Source: Aequorivita soesokkakensis (lineage in GTDB: Bacteria; Bacteroidota; Bacteroidia; Flavobacteriales; Flavobacteriaceae). From it: a DNA stretch of 56,463 nucleotides. The stretch spans positions 1-56,463 of the forward strand of contig NZ_LXIE01000013.1 of assembly GCF_001641085.1 (NCBI RefSeq), written 5' to 3'. Under the pieces are notes generated by a model. That model did not search any database. It was not told the origin of the DNA and saw nothing but the letters and a program-made list of their open reading frames with translations. Numbering within the stretch: position 1 is the stretch's first letter; each line of letters begins with the position of its first letter. Below, in pieces: positions 1 to 7,963 of this stretch. The position numbers were made by a program, and so were the translations under genes.

Positions 1-189
1 CTTACAACACTATTTGCATCTCTTGCAACGCTATTTGCATCTCTTACAACACTATTTGCAACTCCTGCATTGCCAATTGCATCTCTTGCAACGCTATTTG
101 CAACTCCTGCATTGCCAATTGTATCTTGCACATTGCCAATTATATCTTACGCATTGCCAATTGTATCTTGAACAATGTCAATTATATCT
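1..189. repeat. 21-bp tandem repeat array, nine units, cut by the window edge
   Basis: Nine successive 21-base units fill 1-189 without spacers (1-21, 22-42, 43-63, and so on). Two unit types alternate: one with the core CTATTTGCA and one with the core TGCCAATTG, both ending in ATCT or AACT. The array probably continues to the left. Because 21 is divisible by three, reading frames stay open through it. On the minus strand one frame is open from about 146 to the left edge and reads repeated DANSVAR / DAIGNAG heptads, with an in-frame stop just upstream and no ATG seen. It could be the start region of a repeat protein to the left, or noncoding DNA. Confidence 0.85.
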
Positions 190-294
190 TGCAAAAAAAC
201 CATTGTCCTTTCATACAAACCCAAAACCCAGAAACAAAAACCCATAATCGTCCACGAATTGTTATTAATGAAAAAAATTCAGCAATTTTGAACC

Positions 295-936
295 ATGAAT
301 TTTTTAACCGAAAAACTTTGGTTCCCAAACCCTACGGAAGCCACTTCCGATGGTTTGCTCGCCATTGGCGGTGATCTTTCAACGGAACGTTTGCTGCTTG
401 CATACCATTCAGGAATTTTTCCGTGGTTTGAAGACGATCAGCCCATACTTTGGTGGAGCCCGGATCCGCGGATGATATTATTTCCCGAAAAATTTAAGGT
501 CTCCAAAAGTCTTCGGAAGACATTAAAAAGTGAAAAATTCAAAGTTACCTTCAACCAAAATTTTCCTGAAGTTATTAAAAACTGCGCCACCGTTCTGCGA
601 AAAGGACAAGCTGGAACTTGGATTACAGAAGAAATGCAGCAAGCATATATTGCATTGCACAGTGCCGGCCACGCGGTTTCCGTTGAGGTTTGGGAAGATG
701 AAAAACTTGTTGGTGGGCTCTACGGAATTGATCTTCCGCAGAAAAAAGTGTTTTGTGGGGAAAGTATGTTCAGTTTGGTGAACGATGCTTCAAAAGTGGC
801 TTTTTACCATCTTTCGGAATACGCGAAAAGTAAAAATTATAAATTTATTGATTGCCAGATTTACAATGAACATTTGGAAAGTTTGGGGGCGGAGGAGATT
901 GATAGAGAGGAGTTTTTTGAGCTATTGGTATTATAA
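295..936 (+). CDS. aat: leucyl/phenylalanyl-tRNA--protein transferase
   Basis: This cytosolic enzyme of the N-degron pathway moves Leu or Phe from charged tRNA to proteins with N-terminal Arg or Lys, marking them for ClpAP-type degradation. The 213-residue length is normal. Family motifs are intact: GLLAIGGDLS (20-29), GIFPW (40-44), WWSPDPR (53-59), GTWIT (near 107), GGLYGI, GESMFS and a late DCQ. The ATG at 295 places the conserved N-terminal LWFPNP correctly. It lies about 105 bases downstream of the 21-bp repeat array and 70 bases ahead of an unrelated deiminase gene, so it is probably a single-gene unit. Confidence 0.95.
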   Translation: MNFLTEKLWFPNPTEATSDGLLAIGGDLSTERLLLAYHSGIFPWFEDDQPILWWSPDPRMILFPEKFKVSKSLRKTLKSEKFKVTFNQNFPEVIKNCATVLRKGQAGTWITEEMQQAYIALHSAGHAVSVEVWEDEKLVGGLYGIDLPQKKVFCGESMFSLVNDASKVAFYHLSEYAKSKNYKFIDCQIYNEHLESLGAEEIDREEFFELLVL

Positions 937-985
937 AATTATGGGGAACAGTTAACTATACAATAATTTAAAATTCTATCTTCGT

Positions 986-1006
986 AATCCACAATTCACT
1001 ATTCAG
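986..1006. repeat. three heptamers abutting a start codon
   Basis: AATCCAC, AATTCAC and TATTCAG run consecutively and end at the base before the ATG at 1007. Taken alone this is weak, but it matches the heptamer-period arrays found at a dozen other places in this window. Confidence 0.4.
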
Positions 1007-2755
1007 ATGAAAAATAACTACACAAAATACCTTTTGGTATTGTTGATGGCATTGCAGACCTCTTTTGCCATTTCACAGGAAAAACCTAATCTCCCTCACA
1101 ATTTAACCGAAACAGAAAAAGCACTGGTTTCGGAATTTCAATTTACAAATCCGCGATTTTCCCCTCCGCCTTCTGGCCCGGTTCGCGCTGCAGCGGAATG
1201 GGAAGAGGTGGAATATCTTTTGGTTACGTGGAATCCTTCCTACCCAAATATTCTTCGGCAAATAGTTCAGGCCGGGGTTCAGGAATGCAAAGTGATCATT
1301 ACAACTCAAAACCAAGCTTCGGTTTCTAACTACTTAACCACAAACGGTGTAGATATAACGAATGTTACATTTTTAAATGTGCCGTGGGACAGTATTTGGA
1401 TTCGCGATTATGCGGGAAACACAATTTATTCGGACGATGTGGGCGAACTTGCATTGACTGATTGGATTTATAACCGCCCTCGCCCAAATGATGATGTAAT
1501 GCCTGTAGCCCACGCAGCACAAGCTGGCATCCCACTTTATACAACCAATTCGGGCACCAACGATTTGGTAAACACGGGTGGAAATTATATGAGTGACGGG
1601 ATGGGAAATGCTTTTGCATCAAATTTAATTTTAGATGAAAACTCTGCAGGAAATCCTTATGGTGTAAGCGTTAAAACCGAAGCCCAAATTGACGGGATTA
1701 TGCAGGAATATATGGGAATTAACCGTTTCGTTAAAATGAATACATTGCCTTATGACGTAATCCACCATATTGATATGCACATGAAATTGCTTGATGAAGA
1801 GACAATCCTCGTAAGCAAATATCCTCCCGGAGTAGCCGATGGTCCCCAGATTGAAGCAAACATCCAGTATGTTCTGGATAATTTTGAATCGCCATTTGGA
1901 ACGCCATATGATATTGAATGGATTGATGCACCCCCGAGTACCGGCGGAAATTACCCAAATACAGGCGGCCCATACAATACCTACAGCAATGCGGTTTTCG
2001 TGAACAAAACCATTATGGTACCCACCTACCGTCCCGAAGTTGATGCGCCAGCTTTAGCTCAATACCAGGAAATGTTGCCGGGTTACAATGTTGTGGGGAT
2101 TGATGTAGATAATCCAGGTGAAAATTTGATAAATTCTTTGGGTGCTATTCATTGCATTACGCACACTATTGGCGTTGCGGAACCGCTTTGGATAGTTCAC
2201 CAACCAATTGATGAGGCCAATGCCGGAAGTACAGTAACAATTGATGCCTTTATAAAACACGTTTCATTTATAGAACAAGCCAAGGTTTTTTGGAGGGAAG
2301 AGGGTACAAATACTTTCAACGAAATTGACATGGCGCCCTCAAACTCTGATTATTGGACCGCAGATTTAACGATTCCAAATAACCCAGTAAACATAGAATA
2401 TTACATTTGGGCAAAGGCCTTTTCTGGGAAGGAATTAACCCGTCCCATTGTTGCGCCCGAAGGCTATTGGACCATTCAAGTGGAAACCCTTTCTGTAGAC
2501 GAATGGGCTCAGAACCATATTTCAGCTGCCTATCCAAATCCAACTACCGGGAAAGTTTCCTTTAATCTAGATGCTATTCAAGGCTCCATAAATGTAAAAA
2601 TCCACAATGTTTTGGGCCAAAAATTATATGAAACAACTATTGAAAATGGTAACGGAAAAGTAATTTTAGACTTGAACCAAAACTGGCAGGGAACTTTACT
2701 TGTTACTTTTGAAGGTGACTTCGGAAAGGTTCATAAAAAAGTTATTAAACTGTAA
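1007..2755 (+). CDS. T9SS-exported agmatine/peptidylarginine deiminase (Porphyromonas PPAD-like architecture)
   Basis: This is a 582-residue guanidino-group-modifying enzyme of the PAD_porph/agmatine deiminase family, predicted to hydrolyse arginine-type side chains to citrulline plus ammonia. An N-terminal signal peptide (1-23) is followed by the catalytic domain. Visible active-site residues are D134 (WIRDY), H254 and D256 (HIDMH), N328 (YSNAVF) and C383 (GAIHCITH). The stretch NRPRPND carries R157 and R159, at the position of the arginines that bind the substrate C-terminus in Porphyromonas peptidylarginine deiminase. An Ig-like domain (about 395-490) precedes a type A T9SS sorting domain that starts with AAYPNPTTG. 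It is probably secreted or held at the cell surface. Free agmatine remains a possible substrate. A strong terminator follows. Confidence 0.85.
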   Translation: MKNNYTKYLLVLLMALQTSFAISQEKPNLPHNLTETEKALVSEFQFTNPRFSPPPSGPVRAAAEWEEVEYLLVTWNPSYPNILRQIVQAGVQECKVIITTQNQASVSNYLTTNGVDITNVTFLNVPWDSIWIRDYAGNTIYSDDVGELALTDWIYNRPRPNDDVMPVAHAAQAGIPLYTTNSGTNDLVNTGGNYMSDGMGNAFASNLILDENSAGNPYGVSVKTEAQIDGIMQEYMGINRFVKMNTLPYDVIHHIDMHMKLLDEETILVSKYPPGVADGPQIEANIQYVLDNFESPFGTPYDIEWIDAPPSTGGNYPNTGGPYNTYSNAVFVNKTIMVPTYRPEVDAPALAQYQEMLPGYNVVGIDVDNPGENLINSLGAIHCITHTIGVAEPLWIVHQPIDEANAGSTVTIDAFIKHVSFIEQAKVFWREEGTNTFNEIDMAPSNSDYWTADLTIPNNPVNIEYYIWAKAFSGKELTRPIVAPEGYWTIQVETLSVDEWAQNHISAAYPNPTTGKVSFNLDAIQGSINVKIHNVLGQKLYETTIENGNGKVILDLNQNWQGTLLVTFEGDFGKVHKKVIKL

Positions 2756-2786
2756 ATCTTTTACTTAGAAAATAAAATTTCTTTCA

Positions 2787-2820
2787 AAATCCACAATTTA
2801 TTGTGGATTTTTTTGTTTTT
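2787..2820 (+). terminator. rho-independent terminator
   Basis: The stem AAATCCACAA / TTGTGGATTT (10 bp, loop TTTA) is followed by a T-rich run. It ends the deiminase transcript. Confidence 0.85.
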
Positions 2821-2894
2821 TTACAATATTAACCTACACATCCAACTGTAAACCTACATTACTGCAGTTGTTTGTACTTAAAATTTAGCCCCAA

Positions 2895-3230
2895 ATGAAA
2901 TTCAAGTCTAACCTACTTGCATTCCTGCTATTTGCAGGAATCACATCAATTTCCTTTTCACAATCAAACACCAAAACCGACGTCAATAAAGATATTGATG
3001 TGGTTCGCGTTTACGAACAAGTTGTTCAGGAAGGCTACGGCACGCCATTTATTTATAAAAACTTGGCGAATGCGTATTATTTCAGGAATGAATACAACCA
3101 AGCTTTAATCTGGTTCGAAAAGCTTTTTGAAGCCGAAAAAAATACGGATCCTGAAATTGCACAGCGTTATCAGCAAACTTTAAAAGCTATAAAAGCAAAT
3201 AAAAATTCAGCTGCTGTAGTTAAAATTTAA
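2895..3230 (+). CDS. small exported TPR-like protein, first of a tandem pair
   Basis: A 111-residue protein with a signal peptide (1-22, ending FSQ). The mature part begins with KTDVNKDIDVVRVYEQVV, then has a TPR-like helix pair: YGTPFIYKNLANAYYFRNE followed by ALIWFEKLFEAE (roughly 45-90). Such single repeats occur at the front of larger flavobacterial envelope TPR/OmpA-type proteins, but here nothing follows. The protein is probably periplasmic and takes part in protein-protein contacts; its exact function is unknown. The next gene is a close paralogue, so this is a recent local duplication. Confidence 0.75.
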   Translation: MKFKSNLLAFLLFAGITSISFSQSNTKTDVNKDIDVVRVYEQVVQEGYGTPFIYKNLANAYYFRNEYNQALIWFEKLFEAEKNTDPEIAQRYQQTLKAIKANKNSAAVVKI

Positions 3231-3393
3231 AGCGCACAACCTCTTCTTTTGAATAAGAAAACCGCCGATTTTGTTAAATTTTTCGGGGCTGGCAATATAT
3301 TGTGTTTTTTTAAGTTTTTCTGAACAACAAACCTCACGAACTATTGCAATCCCACTAAAACTGCAGGCGTTCGTTTTAAACTTATTATCCCTA

Positions 3394-3741
3394 ATGATTC
3401 CTAAGCAAAATCTGCTTGCTCTTTTAGTATTTGCAAGTATTTCAGCCGTTTCTTTTTCACAAACCAGCACGCATAAAACTGATGTCAATAAGGATATTGA
3501 TGTGGTTCGTGTATATGAACAAGTGGTTGTGGAAGGCTACGGAACACCCTTCATTTATAAAAAACTTGCAACGGCATATTATTTCAAAAACGAATACGGA
3601 AAGGCATTGGCTTGGTTTCAAAAATTGTTTGCTGAAGAAAAAAATACAGATCCGGAATTAGCGCATCAATACAATCAGACTTTGAAAGCCGTTGCGGCTG
3701 CAAACTCCACAGCTTCCCTAAAAACTTCCTTTTTAAAATAA
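3394..3741 (+). CDS. small exported TPR-like protein, second of a tandem pair
   Basis: A 115-residue paralogue of the preceding gene. It shares the block TDVNKDIDVVRVYEQVV, then EGYGTPFIYK and a similar AYYFKNEYGKALAWF helix pair, and it also has a signal peptide ending in FSQ. An in-frame extension upstream (from 3271) lacks signal-peptide character, so I chose the ATG at 3394, which gives an N-terminus matching the paralogue. The 163-base gap between the pair has no convincing terminator. The stop codon directly abuts that of the convergent tag gene. Confidence 0.75.
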   Translation: MIPKQNLLALLVFASISAVSFSQTSTHKTDVNKDIDVVRVYEQVVVEGYGTPFIYKKLATAYYFKNEYGKALAWFQKLFAEEKNTDPELAHQYNQTLKAVAAANSTASLKTSFLK

Positions 3742-4311
3742 TCACACTTCGTGATAGCGGAAACAGTTTTCAATGTGGTCATTAACCATTCCAGTGGCTT
3801 GCATATGTGCATAAACCACCGTGCTGCCTACGAACTTAAAACCGCGCTTTTTTAGGTCTTTGCTCAAGGCATCGCTTTCTGCTGTAATCGCTGGAGCATC
3901 GGTATGCGTTTTCCAGACATTTTTAATGGGTTTATGGTTTACAAATTCCCAAATGTAATTACTAAAACTGCCAAATTCCTTTTGGATTTCCATAAAGAGC
4001 TGTGCGTTTGTAACTGCAGCGTGAACCTTCAATTTATTGCGAATAATCCCTTCATTTTGAAGTAGGGAATCTATTTTTGATTGGTCGTATTTCGCTATTT
4101 TCTTATAGTCGAAATTGTCAAAAGCTTCCCTGAAATTTTCTCTTTTCCGAAGAATGGTAATCCAACTAAGTCCAGCTTGAAAAGTTTCCAGTATTAAAAA
4201 TTCAAAAAGTGTTTTATCATCCTTAACCGGAACTCCCCATTCCTCATCGTGATATTTTACGTAAAGCGGATCGGTACCGCACCAACCACAGCGCACTTTT
4301 TCTGAAGACAT
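3742..4311 (-). CDS. tag: DNA-3-methyladenine glycosylase I
   Basis: A base-excision-repair enzyme that removes 3-methyladenine from alkylated DNA. The 189 residues match the family length. The zinc-binding set of Tag is visible: C8 in RCGWCG, H21 in YHDEEWG, and H179 with C183 in NDHIENC. The catalytic and base-pocket segment LETFQAGLSW lies near residue 42. The gene is convergent with the TPR-like pair, with zero bases between stops. Its start at 4311 is preceded by an array of 7-base repeats that takes up nearly the whole spacer to the upstream gene. Confidence 0.95.
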   Translation of the reverse strand: MSSEKVRCGWCGTDPLYVKYHDEEWGVPVKDDKTLFEFLILETFQAGLSWITILRKRENFREAFDNFDYKKIAKYDQSKIDSLLQNEGIIRNKLKVHAAVTNAQLFMEIQKEFGSFSNYIWEFVNHKPIKNVWKTHTDAPAITAESDALSKDLKKRGFKFVGSTVVYAHMQATGMVNDHIENCFRYHEV

Positions 4312-4313
4312 AA

Positions 4314-4372
4314 TTTTTACTGATTACTGAATACTGATTACTGAATACTGATTACTGATTACTGAATACTAA
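4314..4372. repeat. heptamer tandem array (TGAWTAC), about eight units
   Basis: From 4321 the units TGATTAC and TGAATAC follow each other in exact 7-base steps, with a degenerate unit at each end. The array fills the 61-base spacer between the tag start codon (minus strand) and the stop of the TonB-like gene, so it forms the 5' flank of tag. Read on the minus strand the unit is AGTAWTC. Confidence 0.9.
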
Positions 4373-5095
4373 TTATTGTTGTCCGGGAAAATTAAATGTA
4401 ATCGTGCCCAATTGTTTCGTTTTTGAAGCATCGGTGGTGAAACGCGCTTGTTCTGCATATTCCAAAGCCGCGTCAATCAAGCATTCGTTTGAAGTTGTGG
4501 AAGAAGTTTTATTGTATGAATTCTTCACTACTTTCCCAAAATTATTGACTTCAATATTTATAACAACCTTTCCAGAACCGTAACAAGTATAAACCGGATT
4601 GGGAAGGTCGATATCTTTTCTGTTCACCAATTGATAGCTAATTGTGGTATTTCTATTGCCGCTTTTTACGACAGCTTCACCTTCTTTCCCGCTTTCACTG
4701 TTGGAAAACTTCTTCTTTTTTTCTTTTTCAGTTTTTTCAGCAATGGAAGTTCCGTTGCCGTTATCACTTTTTGAATTTTCCATTGCTTCGTTCATTTCTT
4801 GAAGCTTGCCTTCTGTAGTTTCGGTTTCTTCCTGGTTTTCATTTTCTACGGAAGAAATAAATTTTTCGGCTTCATTATAGGCACGATTGGTTTCCACTTT
4901 CACTTTTTCCGGCGTAAGCTCTGCAATGGCAAGATCTTCGGGGAGCAATTCCTCGGGAGCCATAACCACATCATAGGTTTCCTCATTGGTTTCCACTTTT
5001 TCCTTGGACAGTTTAATGCTATATAATGATAACACTAAAATGCCCGTAAGCAGTGAAGTTATAAGAAAAGCTCTGTATGAATAATTGAAGTTCAT
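4373..5095 (-). CDS. TonB-like energy transducer C-terminal domain protein
   Basis: A 240-residue protein with one N-terminal membrane helix (about 7-28), a long charged Glu/Lys-rich linker (30-150) for spanning the periplasm, and a C-terminal TonB-type domain. That domain contains GKVVINIEVNNFGKVV and ends in TITFNFPG. An energy-transducing or envelope-linking role is inferred. No ExbB/ExbD genes are nearby. I preferred the ATG at 5095 (MNFNYSYRAF) over an in-frame start nine codons upstream, because it puts the membrane helix at the normal distance from the N-terminus. Confidence 0.75.
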   Translation of the reverse strand: MNFNYSYRAFLITSLLTGILVLSLYSIKLSKEKVETNEETYDVVMAPEELLPEDLAIAELTPEKVKVETNRAYNEAEKFISSVENENQEETETTEGKLQEMNEAMENSKSDNGNGTSIAEKTEKEKKKKFSNSESGKEGEAVVKSGNRNTTISYQLVNRKDIDLPNPVYTCYGSGKVVINIEVNNFGKVVKNSYNKTSSTTSNECLIDAALEYAEQARFTTDASKTKQLGTITFNFPGQQ

Positions 5096-5166
5096 TATTG
5101 CAAGTACCGAAATTTTGTGCAAAATTCCACAAAAACGCTGAAAATTAAGAAGCTATTAGCGTTATT

Positions 5167-5856
5167 TTAACTTGGAAGCGAAGATTCAAAGGCTTCAATA
5201 CCAACAGCGTTTTCAACAGAAAAGTCGCCAATTTTTGTTCTTCGCAAAGCGGAAAGATGCGCTCCATTGTTTAAAGCCTTTCCAAAATCATTCGCAAGCG
5301 AACGAATATAAGTGCCTTTACTGCAAACCACGCGAAAATCTATTTTTGGAAGCTCGATGTTTGTTATTTCAAATTCTGAAATGGTTACTATTCTATAGGG
5401 AATTTCCACCTCTTCGCCACTTCGCGCAAATTCATACAAACGTTTTCCATCTTTTTTTAAAGCAGAAAAAACAGGCGGTTGTTGCTGAATTTCACCTAAA
5501 AATTGCTTTGTGGCCTCGTATATTTTTTCTGAAGTGATTTCGGAAATATCAAAAGTTTGGTCAATTTCGGTTTCCAAATCATAGCTGGGCGTAGTTGCAC
5601 CCAAAGTGAAAGTTCCGGTATATTCTTTTTCCTGTGCTTGAAAAGTATCTATTTTTTTTGTGAATTTACCCGTGCAAATAATCAAAAGCCCTGTAGCCAA
5701 AGGATCGAGCGTGCCAGCGTGCCCAACTTTTATCTTTTTAATGTTGAAGGATTTTCGAATGAGCCACCGCACCTTATTCACCGCTTGGAATGAAGTCCAT
5801 TCCAAAGGTTTGTCTATCAAAATTACTTGGCCTTCTTTGTAATCTTCAGCAGTCAT
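5167..5856 (-). CDS. truB: tRNA pseudouridine(55) synthase
   Basis: TruB isomerises U55 in the T-loop of tRNAs. The 229-residue protein has the catalytic aspartate D51 in GHAGTLDPLA, the KPLEWTS segment (16-22), the QQQPPVFSALKKDGKRLYE thumb region and the KGTYIRSLANDFG motif. The C-terminal PUA domain is short or absent, as is usual in Bacteroidetes. The ATG at 5856 overlaps the uppP stop (TGATG), so truB is translationally coupled and is the last gene of the ftsX-DUF3098-uppP-truB group. Confidence 0.95.
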   Translation of the reverse strand: MTAEDYKEGQVILIDKPLEWTSFQAVNKVRWLIRKSFNIKKIKVGHAGTLDPLATGLLIICTGKFTKKIDTFQAQEKEYTGTFTLGATTPSYDLETEIDQTFDISEITSEKIYEATKQFLGEIQQQPPVFSALKKDGKRLYEFARSGEEVEIPYRIVTISEFEITNIELPKIDFRVVCSKGTYIRSLANDFGKALNNGAHLSALRRTKIGDFSVENAVGIEAFESSLPS

Positions 5857-6641
5857 CAAATTACGGTAAGTTCCTGAATAAAAAAGTGAATCAATAAAAC
5901 AGCGATTCCGGCAATAATTCTATAATAACCGAATATTTTAAACCCGTGTTTGCTCAAATAATTTATAAAGGATTTTATAGCAATCAAAGCCACGATAAAA
6001 CCGACAACATTTCCAATAATCAAAAGATTCACTTGTTCCGAAGAAAGCTGGAAGCCTGCTTCGTAATAATCATAGCTTTTCTTTACCGTTGCGCCCAGCA
6101 TCGTTGGAATAGCCAAAAAGAAAGAAAATTCAGCAGCTACTGTTCGCGAAAGTTTTTGGCTCATACCGCCCACAATACTTGCTCCACTTCGGGAAACGCC
6201 CGGAATCATTGCCAAACATTGAAAAAAGCCAATTTTTAAAGCGGTTAAATAAGAAATCTCAGTTTCTTCGCCATCGCCAAACCAATCATCAACTTTTAAA
6301 AGAATAAATCCACCGAGTATTAACGAAATAGCAACTGTAATGGGGTTTTCCAAAAGGCTATCAATAAAATCACTTAAAAGCAATCCTAAAAATACGGCAG
6401 GCAGGAAAGCCACAAAAAGTTTGTAATAAAAATCCATGCTCTGAAAGAAACGTTTTAAGTATAAAACCACAACGCTCATAATAGTTCCCAGTTGGATAAC
6501 GATGGTAAAAAGTTTGGTAAAGTCATCACCAGCAATCCCAAAAAAGGAGGAAGCGATAATCATATGTCCCGTAGAAGAAACGGGCAAAAATTCGGTTAAA
6601 CCTTCAATAATGGCAAGGACAACGGCTTGTAAAGTATCCAC
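5856..6641 (-). CDS. uppP: undecaprenyl-diphosphatase
   Basis: An integral membrane phosphatase (BacA/UppP) that recycles undecaprenyl diphosphate to the monophosphate lipid carrier used for peptidoglycan and surface polysaccharide. The 261 residues carry both signature blocks, [14 protein letters not shown] (13-26) and PGVSRSG (147-153), plus 7-8 hydrophobic segments. It starts with GTG at 6641 and gives the canonical MDTLQA N-terminus. The start shares one base with the stop of the upstream DUF3098 gene, and the end overlaps truB, consistent with one operon. Confidence 0.96.
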   Translation of the reverse strand: MDTLQAVVLAIIEGLTEFLPVSSTGHMIIASSFFGIAGDDFTKLFTIVIQLGTIMSVVVLYLKRFFQSMDFYYKLFVAFLPAVFLGLLLSDFIDSLLENPITVAISLILGGFILLKVDDWFGDGEETEISYLTALKIGFFQCLAMIPGVSRSGASIVGGMSQKLSRTVAAEFSFFLAIPTMLGATVKKSYDYYEAGFQLSSEQVNLLIIGNVVGFIVALIAIKSFINYLSKHGFKIFGYYRIIAGIAVLLIHFFIQELTVI

Positions 6642-6904
6642 TAATTTTCTTCTTTGCTATCTGGTTTTAATAAAATGGCATAGACTTCAATTGCAAAACC
6701 TAAAAGCACCATAGCTGGGGCCAAACGGATACGTCGCCAATTGTAAATTTCTGGATTGAAAACGTTGGGGTCATCGCTTCCGCCACCGGTCATCAGTATA
6801 AACCCAAGAACTATAAATGCCACGCCAATAAGCATGAACTTGTAGTTTTTTCTATCAAAAACAAATTCTGTTTTTGTTTCTTCTTTGCGTTTTTTCTCTC
6901 CCAT
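6641..6904 (-). CDS. DUF3098 small membrane protein
   Basis: An 87-residue protein with a charged N-terminus ([13 protein letters not shown]) and two predicted membrane helices (about 24-40 and 62-78), separated by the loop [19 protein letters not shown]. This matches the DUF3098 pattern, a Bacteroidetes protein commonly placed between ftsX and uppP. Its function is unknown, though the position suggests a link to division or envelope synthesis. Its stop codon overlaps the uppP start by one base. Confidence 0.85.
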   Translation of the reverse strand: MGEKKRKEETKTEFVFDRKNYKFMLIGVAFIVLGFILMTGGGSDDPNVFNPEIYNWRRIRLAPAMVLLGFAIEVYAILLKPDSKEEN

Positions 6905-6912
6905 TATTTCAG

Positions 6913-6947
6913 AGTTTCAGGTTTCAGGTTTAAAGTTTCAGGTTTTT
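6913..6947. repeat. heptamer tandem array (GGTTTCA), five units
   Basis: AGTTTCA, GGTTTCA, GGTTTAA, AGTTTCA and GGTTTTT follow in exact 7-base steps in the spacer between the ftsX stop and the DUF3098 start. The complementary word CTGAAAC also forms the array at the right edge of the window (56445-56463). Confidence 0.85.
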
Positions 6948-6952
6948 CAAAT

Positions 6953-7831
6953 CTAATAATATAAATCGTCCGTGCGTAAATTCAAAAAACGCTGTGTTGC
7001 GATAAAAGTACTTATCCAAGTAATAATAACGCCCATTAAAAGTATAAAAGCAAAAAGGATAGTTAGTAAAACCGGATCTCCCAGCAATTGTAATTGTGGG
7101 AAACTTTCGTTGAGGTAATACAACACCAATGCCATCCCGATCATAGCGACTATGGCCCCAACTATGCCGAGGCGAACACTTTTCCAAACAAAAGGCTGGC
7201 GAATAAATTTCTTGGTCGCTCCAACCATTTGCATTGTTTTTATGGTAAATCGCTTCGCATAAATACTTAATCGAATGCTACTGTTTATAAGCAATACGGC
7301 AATAAACGTAAAAATTCCGCTGACTACCAAAACCCAAAAACTGATGCGTTTCACGTTTTCGGTGAGTTGCGCAATCAAAGGTTTGTCATAAATAACATCG
7401 TCCACAAAATCCTTGCTTTTCAGTTCGTTGGTGATTTCCTCCATTTTTGCGGGCGTAACATAATCTGCCAAAATATAAACGTCAATGCTATTTTGAAGTG
7501 GGTTTTCGCCCAGATATTCAATGAAATTTTCGCCCAAAGTTTCTTGATGTTCCTTTGCGGCATCTTCCTTTGAAACAAAAGTTGCAGACTTGGTATATTC
7601 CGCCAAAGCCAGACTTTGCTTGAGTTGCGTAATTTCAACTTCCTTCGCCGTGTCTTTCAAAAAAACGGTAATCGCTATTTGTTCCTTAAAATAATCGGCT
7701 ACTTTTTTTGAATTCAAAACCAACAATCCCAACAGGCCCAATAGAAAAAGAACCAGTGAAATACTAATAACTACTGAAAAATAGGAAGAAATCAACCTGC
7801 GTTTTTGATATTTTTCAAAAGAAGAACTCAT
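6953..7831 (-). CDS. ftsX: cell division protein FtsX
   Basis: FtsX is the membrane subunit of the FtsEX ABC-type complex that controls peptidoglycan hydrolases during division. This 292-residue protein has the expected layout: a cytoplasmic N-terminus, TM1 (about 20-42), an extracytoplasmic domain (45-165), then three more helices (about 167-190, 220-245, 260-282). MQMVGATKKFIRQPF is the conserved cytoplasmic loop between TM2 and TM3. FtsE is not in this window. It is the first gene of a minus-strand group with DUF3098, uppP and truB, although a heptamer array lies between it and DUF3098. Confidence 0.94.
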   Translation of the reverse strand: MSSSFEKYQKRRLISSYFSVVISISLVLFLLGLLGLLVLNSKKVADYFKEQIAITVFLKDTAKEVEITQLKQSLALAEYTKSATFVSKEDAAKEHQETLGENFIEYLGENPLQNSIDVYILADYVTPAKMEEITNELKSKDFVDDVIYDKPLIAQLTENVKRISFWVLVVSGIFTFIAVLLINSSIRLSIYAKRFTIKTMQMVGATKKFIRQPFVWKSVRLGIVGAIVAMIGMALVLYYLNESFPQLQLLGDPVLLTILFAFILLMGVIITWISTFIATQRFLNLRTDDLYY

Positions 7832-7864
7832 AGGGTTTGGTGAATTTTGCCGTAAAAATACAAG

Positions 7865-7872
7865 TAATTTTG
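7865..7872 (+). promoter_or_regulatory. candidate -7 box for the UbiA-like gene
   Basis: TAATTTTG fits the Bacteroidetes TAnnTTTG consensus. A second match, TATTTTTG, occurs at 7922-7929. Neither has an ideally spaced TTTG upstream, so which one is used is open. Confidence 0.4.
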
Positions 7873-7963
7873 CATCTTGTGTTAAACAACGCCGAAAGTT
7901 TCCAATTTGTTATAATAAGATTATTTTTGGGGTGCCCTAAATTTCGGTATTATCATAAAAAAT

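Noticed and set aside
1-189. CRISPR array
   Set aside because: The 21-base units are directly adjacent with no unique spacers, and there are no cas genes in the window.
126-374. 82-residue plus-strand ORF across the repeat edge into aat
   Set aside because: It is a by-product of the repeat period and overlaps the well-supported aat frame.
3271-3393. N-terminal extension of the second TPR-like gene
   Set aside because: It has no signal-peptide pattern, while the ATG at 3394 gives an N-terminus matching the paralogue.
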